Of a stretch of DNA of 34,687 nt, positions 27,082-34,246 are shown piece after piece (within the stretch, counting starts at the first letter, position 1; each line of letters begins with the position of its first letter). The stretch spans positions 1 to 34,687 of the forward strand of contig JBFHDK010000031.1 of assembly GCA_041584755.1 (NCBI GenBank), written 5' to 3'. The DNA is from HB2-32-21 sp003448675. Lineage in GTDB: Bacteria > Pseudomonadota > Gammaproteobacteria > Pseudomonadales > Porticoccaceae. The translations under genes were made by a program, and so were the position numbers. The notes beneath the pieces are model-generated. The model was given only the letters and a program-made list of their open reading frames with translations. It had not been told where the DNA came from and ran no database searches.

Positions 27082-27879
27082 ATGAATAAAAATATTTCCT
27101 CGGAATTTATCTACCAACTGTTTGCACTTATCGGCGCGCTGGTGTTGGTTCACACCCTCTATGTTTCGGTGATCCGACCCAGCGCCGCTGCCACCCTTGA
27201 AACACAACTGGCCCGCCAGGCCGCTGGCGAAACCATCGTCGCGGAACGAACCTTTGCCGTGGTGGTGAAGGATTATGAACAGGAGGCCTGTTTCATATTG
27301 ATGTTGTGGGCCAGCGCCATCATGGCCTACAAGGCGCGCCGCAGCCTGCGCGAGCGCCAGTTATTGTCGCAGCCCCTGCTCCAACTGGAAGAAGGCAGCC
27401 GGATTCTACCCGACGATGCCCGCCAGTTATCGCGGCCCCTGCAAGCCCTGTCGCCGGAGCAACAAAGCTATCTTTTACCCCGGGCTCTGTTGACGGCGCT
27501 GCAAAGATTCAGCTCCACCCGAAATATTCAGGATGTCTCCAGCGCCATCAGCGATGTCTGCGAGAACGAATCGGATCGGCTGGATTCCGAGCTGGCGATG
27601 GTGCGCTATATCGCCTGGGCCATTCCCTCCATCGGCTTTATCGGTACGGTACGCGGGATCGGCGAGGCCCTGGGCCAGGCACACCGGGCCGTGAGCGGCG
27701 ATATCGTCGGGGTCACCGCCAGCCTTGGGGTCGCCTTCAATTCCACCTTTATCGCCCTGGTGCTGAGTATCGTGGTGATGTTTTTTATGCATCAGTTACA
27801 ACTCCTGCAGGAGCGCCTGGTGCTGGAAAGTCACGACTACTGCGACCAAAACCTGCTCCGGCACCTGAAAACCCGGTAA
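27082..27879 (+). CDS. MotA/TolQ/ExbB-like channel subunit (cluster gene 7)
   Basis: A 265-residue inner-membrane protein with four predicted membrane segments: about 11-31, 68-84, 174-194 and 213-236. A periplasmic loop (32-67) and a cytoplasmic loop (85-173) separate the pairs, which is the MotA-like layout; TolQ in this window has three segments. The third segment carries P-S-I-G-F-I-G-T-V-R-G-I (182-193), the family signature seen as P-Y-I-G-L-F-G-T-V-W-G-I in TolQ. The fourth contains S-T-F-I-A-L. The family conducts H+ or Na+ and drives a partner subunit. No ExbD or OmpA-type partner is encoded nearby; the two vWA proteins downstream fit that place. No clear ribosome binding site precedes the ATG. 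Confidence 0.92.
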   Translation: MNKNISSEFIYQLFALIGALVLVHTLYVSVIRPSAAATLETQLARQAAGETIVAERTFAVVVKDYEQEACFILMLWASAIMAYKARRSLRERQLLSQPLLQLEEGSRILPDDARQLSRPLQALSPEQQSYLLPRALLTALQRFSSTRNIQDVSSAISDVCENESDRLDSELAMVRYIAWAIPSIGFIGTVRGIGEALGQAHRAVSGDIVGVTASLGVAFNSTFIALVLSIVVMFFMHQLQLLQERLVLESHDYCDQNLLRHLKTR

Positions 27880-27910
27880 TAAAGGAATAGGAACAGGAGG
27901 AGAGCGACTC

Positions 27911-29269
27911 ATGAGTACAGCAATTATTGAACTCAATGACAGCGCCATCGCCTGCGCCCACGGGGATCGGCGGCTATCAGCACCCGGTTATGCCCTGCTC
28001 ACCGACGAGGGTGTGGTTACCGGTGACGAAGCCTTGCGCAGCGCCTGGCTGCTGCCCCAGCAAAGCCACAATCAATACTGGCACCAGCTCAGTCTGTCAC
28101 CCCTGGCACGCACCAACCGCCACGCTCGCCACCATGCCGATCTGGCCTACGCCCAGTTACTGGCCCTGCATCGCCAGGCTGGCGAACCCGAATCCATTAT
28201 TTTTGCGGTACCCGGAAACCTCAGTAACAAGCAATTGAGTATTCTGCTCGGCCTGGCCAAGGCCTCGCCTTTTCAAGCCACCGGACTGGTGGATTCAGCG
28301 GTGGCCGCAGCCTGTCACACCGATATCAGTGGCGATGTGGTGCACCTGGATATTCAGCTCCACGCCACGGTCATTACGCGCATCGCCTGCGGGGGGCAAA
28401 TTCAACGCCAGCGGGTCAGCCAGTATCCGGATATATCGCTGAAAGGCTTTCAGGACACCTGGACCCATTACATCGCCGACCAGTTTATCCAACAGTATCG
28501 CTATGACCCCATGCATAGCGCCCAGGGTGAACAACAGCTGCGGGATCTACTGCCCGGCTGGCTGGAACGACTGAGCAGTCAGGCTGAAATCGAAATTGAA
28601 GTGGTGGCGGATCAGGGCAATTTCCAACTCAACATCCAGCGAGCTGATTTTATTGCCGCCAATAACGAGCGTTGGCGCCGGCTGACCGATGCGCTTGCCT
28701 CAGCACTGGAAGCAGGGCGACCCGACGCCATTTTGTTAAGCCACCGTTTTGCCGGGCTGCCGGGAATCGAGGATCAATTTGATTTTACCGCCTACTGCGA
28801 TCCGGACGCGGTGATAAACGCCTGCCAACAGCAAATCCAGCATATTGTCAGCGATACCGAGAAGTTGCTGTTTATCACCCAGCTACCGTTGATTTCAGCT
28901 TCAGGGGCAGACTTCGCCACAGAAGCGGATGCGAGCCCAGGCCGTGACCAGACATCGGACAATCCGGCAGCACAACCCGCTCGTCCAACCCACATCCTTT
29001 ACCGTCATCAGGCCCACCCCCTCAACCGGGGCCTGCGCATCAGTCGAAACGGCCAGGGCCTCGAATTGAAACCAGTAGACACACCAGCCACCGATCGGGA
29101 GTCCACGTTACGGGGCAAGCTGAGAATCTGTCCTGATCACGGCAAAGTAAAAGTGGAGACCGACCAGGCCAGATTACCCATTCTTTGCACCGGCAACCTG
29201 GATGACCTGCGCCCCGGCGACGAACTGAGCATCGACAGCGAAACCCTGCGCCTGATCGAGGTACTCTAG
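27911..29269 (+). CDS. Actin/Hsp70-fold-like cytoplasmic protein (cluster gene 8)
   Basis: A 452-residue protein without signal peptide or membrane segment. The N-terminus (S-T-A-I-I-E-L-N-D-S) and the later stretches L-L-T-D-E-G-V-V-T-G-D-E-A, I-I-F-A-V-P-G-N-L and G-D-V-V-H-L-D-I-Q resemble the phosphate-loop and subdomain pattern of actin/Hsp70-like ATPases. The match is weak, and the classical Asp-x-Gly phosphate motif is not obvious. The last 100 residues after a Pro/Ala linker look like a separate small beta domain. AGGAGG at 27895-27900 gives a strong ribosome binding site, and the next gene begins one base after its stop. It probably works on the cytoplasmic face of the motor. Confidence 0.72.
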   Translation: MSTAIIELNDSAIACAHGDRRLSAPGYALLTDEGVVTGDEALRSAWLLPQQSHNQYWHQLSLSPLARTNRHARHHADLAYAQLLALHRQAGEPESIIFAVPGNLSNKQLSILLGLAKASPFQATGLVDSAVAAACHTDISGDVVHLDIQLHATVITRIACGGQIQRQRVSQYPDISLKGFQDTWTHYIADQFIQQYRYDPMHSAQGEQQLRDLLPGWLERLSSQAEIEIEVVADQGNFQLNIQRADFIAANNERWRRLTDALASALEAGRPDAILLSHRFAGLPGIEDQFDFTAYCDPDAVINACQQQIQHIVSDTEKLLFITQLPLISASGADFATEADASPGRDQTSDNPAAQPARPTHILYRHQAHPLNRGLRISRNGQGLELKPVDTPATDRESTLRGKLRICPDHGKVKVETDQARLPILCTGNLDDLRPGDELSIDSETLRLIEVL

Positions 29270-29270
29270 C

Positions 29271-30341
29271 GTGGCCCGCGAGAAAAGACGCGTCAGCACC
29301 TTTAGCCTGTCTTTTCTCGACATCATGGCCTGCGGTTTTGGCGCGGTCACCCTGCTCTTTCTTATCCTGAAACACGATGCCGAAGCCATGCGTAGCACCG
29401 ACGATACCGGTGCGGCGACGGAATCCCGCCGACTGATGGAGGATATCCGGGAGGGAGAACAAAACCAGGTCGAACTGCGCAACAGCCTGAAACAACTGGA
29501 GGAGGAAATCACCCAGGCCCGGGGCCGCTCCCGGCGGGTGCTCGACGAATTACAGGACCACCGTGATGAACTGGCCCTCGAAGCCAGCCCGGAGCAGGAA
29601 ATCGCCCTGTTAAAAACACAGTTGGTAGCGCTGGAGACCGAAACCGCGCAACTGCGCCAGCAGGACAGCGGTGCCGATACCCGCGCCTTTTTCGGAACCG
29701 GGGACCGGCAATATCTCACCGGCCTGAAACTCGGTGGCCAACGGGTGTTAATTCTGGTGGACAGCTCGGCGAGCATGCTGGCCGAAACCATCGTCAACGT
29801 AGTACGCCGCCGCAATATGGACGCATTGAGCAAACGCCGCTCGGCAAAATGGCAACGGACCATCCGCACCGTTGAATGGCTGGTGGCGCAACTACCCCGC
29901 CACAGTAATTATCAGATTTACGCCTTTAATACCGAAGCACGGGCGCTGACAAACAACCACAACGGTCGCTGGCTTAGCGCCGCGGACAATCGCAGTCTCG
30001 ATGACAACGTACGCGCCCTTAAAAGCCTAAGCCCAAAGGGTGGCACCAACCTGGTCAAAGCCTTTCAGGCGATCGGAGATTTTTCCCTGAAGCCGGACAA
30101 TATTTTTCTGATCACCGATGGCCTGCCCACCCTGGGCCGGAAGAAGCCCCGCAACAACACGGTTTCCGGCAAACAACGGCTTGAGCTTTTTGAACAGGCG
30201 GTGGACGCCCTGCCCCGCGGCATCCCGGTAAACGTGATTCTGCTGCCCATGGAAGGCGACCCGGCAGCAGCCGCTGCTTTCTGGCAGCTGGGTATTTCCT
30301 CGGGCGGTGCCTTTCTCAGTCCGTCCAGGGACTGGCCCTGA
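29271..30341 (+). CDS. Membrane-anchored vWA protein A (cluster gene 9)
   Basis: A 356-residue protein. The basic N-terminus is followed by a membrane segment at about 13-33 that reads S-F-L-D-I-M-A-C-G-F-G-A, with Asp17 and Cys21. A coiled coil (about 52-135) follows. The vWA domain (about 155-350) has a complete MIDAS: D164-x-S166-x-S168 (D-S-S-A-S), the Thr in K-G-G-T-N and the Asp in I-T-D-G-L-P. The start is GTG at 29271, one base past the previous stop, so translation is coupled. Predicted topology is N-terminus in, vWA in the periplasm. With the vWA protein that follows it probably forms the partner of the channel subunit. Confidence 0.9.
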   Translation: MAREKRRVSTFSLSFLDIMACGFGAVTLLFLILKHDAEAMRSTDDTGAATESRRLMEDIREGEQNQVELRNSLKQLEEEITQARGRSRRVLDELQDHRDELALEASPEQEIALLKTQLVALETETAQLRQQDSGADTRAFFGTGDRQYLTGLKLGGQRVLILVDSSASMLAETIVNVVRRRNMDALSKRRSAKWQRTIRTVEWLVAQLPRHSNYQIYAFNTEARALTNNHNGRWLSAADNRSLDDNVRALKSLSPKGGTNLVKAFQAIGDFSLKPDNIFLITDGLPTLGRKKPRNNTVSGKQRLELFEQAVDALPRGIPVNVILLPMEGDPAAAAAFWQLGISSGGAFLSPSRDWP

Positions 30342-30364
30342 GAGCTTGGTATGAGCCGCTTGCC

Positions 30365-31348
30365 ATGAGGATTAAACGTCGACCTACCGCCGAGATCAGC
30401 ATCTCTTTTCTCGATGTGATCAGTTGCGGTTTCGGCGCCATCGTACTGCTGTTGTTAATTGCCCGCACCGTTGAATTCAGCGCAGTGGAGCCTGAGCAGC
30501 CCGAGCAGGGAAGTCTTACCGTGCTGCAGAAACAGCTGTTTGATCTGCGTGGCGATAACCGGATGCTACAACGGGAATTGCTGGGCAAACAAGAACAGCT
30601 ATCCCAAATCGAGGAAGACATCGCCCGACTCAGGGACCAGCTGGCCAGCGTCGACAGAGCACAAACCCGGACACCGACCGTGAATAAGGAACGGGATGAG
30701 CTGGCGCTGGCACTGCAAATACTCGAGGAAGAAATGGCGCGACTGCTGGCAAGCAAGGCACGCCAGGATAATCAGGTGATAGGCGGCATTCCCGTGGACA
30801 GTGAATACATCGTGTTTATTGTCGATACATCTGGCAGCATGTTCGATTTCGCCTGGCCCAAGGTGCGCAGGGAAATGATCAACATTCTCGATATCTATCC
30901 CCAGGTCAAGGGTATCCAGATTATGAACGACATGGGCGAGCACATGTTTTCCGGCTACCGGGGGCGCTGGATACCGGATACCCCGGGGCGTCGCAAGGCG
31001 ATCATCAACCGCCTGACCACCTGGACGCCATTCAGTAACTCCAGCCCTGTCGAGGGTATCCAGCGCGCTATTAAAGCGTTTTATGCGCCAGACAAAAAAA
31101 TCAGCCTCTATGTATTCGGTGACGATTTTACCGGCGGCTCGATCCGCCAGGTGCTGGATACCGTGGATCGTATCAATGCCAAACGGGGCAAGGGGGATCG
31201 CCTGGTACGCATACACACTGTCGGCTTTCCCGTGCATTTCCTGGCGCCGGGGGGACGGCGTCAAACCGCCACGCGCTTCGCGGCCCTGATGCGCGAACTC
31301 AGTTTTCGCAACGACGGCACCTTTGTTGGCCTGAACAGTCTTAATTAG
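30365..31348 (+). CDS. Membrane-anchored vWA protein B (cluster gene 10)
   Basis: A 327-residue protein with the same plan as its neighbour. The membrane segment (about 13-33) reads S-F-L-D-V-I-S-C-G-F-G-A, with Asp17 and Cys21 at the same residue numbers. A coiled coil spans about 50-135. The vWA domain has D154-T-S156-G-S158-M, the most usual MIDAS form, and an Asp in F-G-D-D-F. A Ser-rich segment (F-S-N-S-S-P) stands where the MIDAS Thr is expected. The vWA parts of the two proteins differ widely although the membrane segments are almost alike, so they are old paralogues. A five-codon reading frame at 30351-30368 overlaps the ATG and may couple translation. Confidence 0.9.
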   Translation: MRIKRRPTAEISISFLDVISCGFGAIVLLLLIARTVEFSAVEPEQPEQGSLTVLQKQLFDLRGDNRMLQRELLGKQEQLSQIEEDIARLRDQLASVDRAQTRTPTVNKERDELALALQILEEEMARLLASKARQDNQVIGGIPVDSEYIVFIVDTSGSMFDFAWPKVRREMINILDIYPQVKGIQIMNDMGEHMFSGYRGRWIPDTPGRRKAIINRLTTWTPFSNSSPVEGIQRAIKAFYAPDKKISLYVFGDDFTGGSIRQVLDTVDRINAKRGKGDRLVRIHTVGFPVHFLAPGGRRQTATRFAALMRELSFRNDGTFVGLNSLN

Positions 31349-31392
31349 GCTATCTTTATGCCCATCAACGGAAACCCCGAACGCTTATCGGC

Positions 31393-32025
31393 ATGATGAA
31401 AACGCCAATACTTCTATCAACCTGCATCGCCGTCCTGCTGTTGACTGCCTGCGCAACCCACGTGGAGGTTGATGGCGCTTTTCCCAAGCCCCTGAGCAAA
31501 AAAATGCCCCTCAGTTCACTGGTCGTTTTTGACCCCGCCTTCAGCAACTACGTTTTTCAAAGCAGCGAAGGCCGGGAGGTAAGCATCGCCGTGGGTCAAA
31601 CCCAGGTGGAATTGTTTACCGCGGTGACCAATAGCCTGTTCTCACAAACCAACTTCACCACCTCCCAGCCGGGGCACAGCGACACCGATATCATTCTGGT
31701 GCCCCATATCGAGGAGGTACAGATTTCCATGCCCTATCAAACCAAGCTCAATGTCTACGAGGTGTGGATCAAGTACAACATGCAAGTGTTTGACCAGCAG
31801 GGACAACCGGTCGCCGACTGGATTATGTCCGCCTACGGTAAAACCCCGACCCGCTTTCTGAAATCCGCCAGCGACGCCCTCCATCAGGCCGCTATCGTCG
31901 CCCTGCGCGATGCCGGCGCACACTTCATTATCGGTTTCGGGCGGGTACCCGAGATCAGCGAATGGTTACGCCAGAGGAGCATCAAGAATTCGACAGCGCC
32001 ACAACAGGAACAGGCGGGCCTGTGA
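31393..32025 (+). CDS. Predicted outer-membrane lipoprotein (cluster gene 11)
   Basis: A 210-residue predicted lipoprotein with lipobox L-L-T-A-C (Cys20, Ala at +2), so outer-membrane sorting is likely. The mature part has an alpha/beta pattern with long beta stretches (S-L-V-V-F-D-P-A-F, D-I-I-L-V-P-H-I-E-E-V-Q-I, Y-E-V-W-I-K-Y-N-M-Q-V-F-D) and a helix near the end (A-L-H-Q-A-A-I-V-A-L-R-D-A). This layout is common in periplasm-facing lipoproteins, but no specific family can be named. The last bases overlap the next start (GTGA). ATG at 31393 or 31396 is equally possible. Confidence 0.8.
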   Translation: MMKTPILLSTCIAVLLLTACATHVEVDGAFPKPLSKKMPLSSLVVFDPAFSNYVFQSSEGREVSIAVGQTQVELFTAVTNSLFSQTNFTTSQPGHSDTDIILVPHIEEVQISMPYQTKLNVYEVWIKYNMQVFDQQGQPVADWIMSAYGKTPTRFLKSASDALHQAAIVALRDAGAHFIIGFGRVPEISEWLRQRSIKNSTAPQQEQAGL

Positions 32026-32684
32026 AGCCTCCATGTCCCCCGCTTCTCATGCTCGCAAGCCTTTGTCTGCTACTGGGCGCCTGCACCACCACAACGGTGG
32101 ATGAATACCGGGAGAGCAGCGAACGCCTGCAATTATCTGGCAGCGAGACCGTCGTGGTGCTGGGCCGTCGCCACGCCGCCAATTACGAAACCGAACCCGA
32201 CTTTATCGGCTGCATTGGCAAGCAACTCGGCCAGGGTACTCCCCTCAAGGTAATCGGCGAACCGGAATTCATGGATCTGATCTACCCCTGGTTTGAACCC
32301 CGAACCGCGCCACTGGGTCTAAAACGCATGAGTAGGATGCTCGCCGAACCCATGATCGGCACCCGCATCCGCCAACGGAATATTCGCTATATGATCTGGG
32401 TCGACGGTAACACCGAAACCACTGATCGCGAAGGCTCGGTCAGCTGTGCCATCGGCCCGGGAGGCGGTGGCTGTTTCGGGTTCGCCACCTGGGAAAAAAC
32501 CGGCAGCTACGAAGCGGTAATCTGGGATCTCGGCGACCTGGCCGAAGATGGCCGGGTTAAAGTGGAAGCCAAAGGTTCCTCCTACATGGTAGCGGTGGGC
32601 CTGCCCATACCGATTATTGCCCAGGTTCAGGATCAGGCCTGCGAAGGCATCGGCAAGCAACTGAAAAGTTTTTTTACCGGTTGA
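32022..32684 (+). CDS. Predicted outer-membrane lipoprotein (cluster gene 12)
   Basis: A 220-residue predicted lipoprotein with lipobox L-L-G-A-C (Cys21, Thr at +2). The mature domain has two short Cys-containing loops (F-I-G-C-I-G-K near the start and C-A-I-G-P-G-G-G-G-C-F-G-F in the middle) and a C-terminal Cys (D-Q-A-C-E-G-I), so disulfides are possible. A GTG start at 32022 overlaps the previous stop by four bases (GTGA), the usual sign of coupled translation. The frame stays open to 31962, which would overlap gene 11 deeply and put a long hydrophilic stretch before the signal. No named family. It is the last gene of the cluster. Confidence 0.78.
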   Translation: MKPPCPPLLMLASLCLLLGACTTTTVDEYRESSERLQLSGSETVVVLGRRHAANYETEPDFIGCIGKQLGQGTPLKVIGEPEFMDLIYPWFEPRTAPLGLKRMSRMLAEPMIGTRIRQRNIRYMIWVDGNTETTDREGSVSCAIGPGGGGCFGFATWEKTGSYEAVIWDLGDLAEDGRVKVEAKGSSYMVAVGLPIPIIAQVQDQACEGIGKQLKSFFTG

Positions 32685-32721
32685 AGCTGAACCAACACAG
32701 GCGATTCATCAGCAGGTAAAA

Positions 32722-34212
32722 ATGATTCATAAAAATCCTTACAAACACTGGCCAAGCAGAATTTTCCTGCTATTGGTTCTTGCCGTAACTCTCAATACCG
32801 GCCAAGCAGCCGCACTGTCAGAGGAAAAGGCCGCCAAAATCGGCAAGGAAATGTATGACGAAATCCTCAAGAAAATGCCCATCTTCGCGGATTCGGAACT
32901 GAACCAGTACGTAACCTCCGTTGGTGAAAAAATTGTTCGCCACTCCGACCAGGCTAATGGCAATTTCACTTTTACCATTATCGACAGCCCGGAAATCAAC
33001 GCTTTCGCCACCCCCGGTGGTTATATCTACATTAATCGCGGTTTACTCGCCTATATGAATTCCGAGGCGGAACTGGCCGCTGTATTGGCCCACGAGGTAG
33101 CTCATGTCACCGCCGACCACGCCTCCCGTCAGCGGCGCGCCCAACTGGGTTCCAATGTGGTGGCAGGCCTGCTGGCCGTACTCACCGGCAGTGCCGACGT
33201 CGGCGAAGCCTCGGCCATGTGGGGCACCGCCACCGTGCGTGGGTATGGTCGCGATATGGAGCTGGAAGCCGACGCCATGGGTGCTCGTTTTATGGCCGCC
33301 GCCGGCTATCCCACCGACGCCATGATTAACATTATTTCCCAGCTCAAGGACCACGAGCGCTACATGAAAAAACGCAGCCGGGAATCCGGGCAAAAAGTAC
33401 AAAGTTACCATGGTCTGTTTTCCACTCACCCGCGCAATGATCAGAGGCTTCTGAAAATCGTTAAGCAGGCGGATGTAAACAGCAGGGGCGACGCCGGCGT
33501 TACGCCCTTTCGTATCGCCACCGATGGCTTGCCCTGGGGACAGGGTACAAGCTCGTCGGCAAACAGGGAAAACCAGTATATCGACCAGCGGAAACTGTTT
33601 AGTTTCGACTACCCAGACGGCTGGAACTTTAAAAAACAGGGACAGCAAATTATTGGCCAGCCAGAGGACCAATCAGCCACCCTGAGCCTGGACATCAAAG
33701 CTCGAACCCTCGACACGCCGAAAGCCTTTATAAAAAATCAACTGGGCATCGAATTTATTAAAAAATCCGAGTCCATCGAGGTAGCCCGACTCAAAGGCCA
33801 CACTGGCCTGATCCCAGGCATTGGCGAGGCCCCGGACGTCCGCCTTGCCGTACTCTATTACGGGCGCGGCGCCTATGTATTCAAGGGCTCGGTTCAGCAG
33901 GGCCAACTGTCGGACCTACGCTCGGCGAAAATCGACGAATCCGCGACCGGAAATGCGCCTCAAATAAGACCTCAATCCTACGATACCGAATTCAAAAGTA
34001 TTTATAGCAGCTTCCGGCCCGTACCTCGCCAGCGCCGGACCCCGGACAACGCTGAAATCCACTACGTCAAGGCGACCGGCAAGGCCACCTACACGAAACT
34101 GGCTCGTCAACTCAGGTTGGGCAAATACGGCGCCGATGAGCTACGTCTGATTAACGGCCACTACCCAGGCACCGAACCCCAGGCGGGGCAATGGATTAAA
34201 ATTATCCGCTGA
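32722..34212 (+). CDS. M48 family zinc metalloprotease, BepA-like
   Basis: A 496-residue exported protease. A signal peptide ends near residue 31 (Q-A-A-A). The zinc motif H-E-V-A-H is at residues 124-128 and the third ligand lies in E-L-E-A-D (about 180-184). Upstream I-N-A-F-A-T-P-G-G-Y-I-Y-I is characteristic of the BepA/YfgC group of periplasmic M48 proteases, which help outer-membrane assembly and quality control. The C-terminal half lacks an obvious TPR array. It ends with a LysM-like segment (Y-T-K-L-A-R-Q-L-R-L-G, then L-I-N-G-H-Y-P). It begins 37 bases after the cluster with AGG seven bases before the ATG, so it may belong to the same transcript. Confidence 0.92.
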   Translation: MIHKNPYKHWPSRIFLLLVLAVTLNTGQAAALSEEKAAKIGKEMYDEILKKMPIFADSELNQYVTSVGEKIVRHSDQANGNFTFTIIDSPEINAFATPGGYIYINRGLLAYMNSEAELAAVLAHEVAHVTADHASRQRRAQLGSNVVAGLLAVLTGSADVGEASAMWGTATVRGYGRDMELEADAMGARFMAAAGYPTDAMINIISQLKDHERYMKKRSRESGQKVQSYHGLFSTHPRNDQRLLKIVKQADVNSRGDAGVTPFRIATDGLPWGQGTSSSANRENQYIDQRKLFSFDYPDGWNFKKQGQQIIGQPEDQSATLSLDIKARTLDTPKAFIKNQLGIEFIKKSESIEVARLKGHTGLIPGIGEAPDVRLAVLYYGRGAYVFKGSVQQGQLSDLRSAKIDESATGNAPQIRPQSYDTEFKSIYSSFRPVPRQRRTPDNAEIHYVKATGKATYTKLARQLRLGKYGADELRLINGHYPGTEPQAGQWIKIIR

Positions 34213-34246
34213 CAGCGCCAACCATTGAAAAATAAAGAGAATCATC

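Noticed and set aside
19661..32684. A Zorya-type defence system
   Set aside because: A MotA-like gene is present, but there is no OmpA-type ZorB, no ZorC/ZorD-like helicase and no nuclease. The many lipoproteins point to an envelope role instead.
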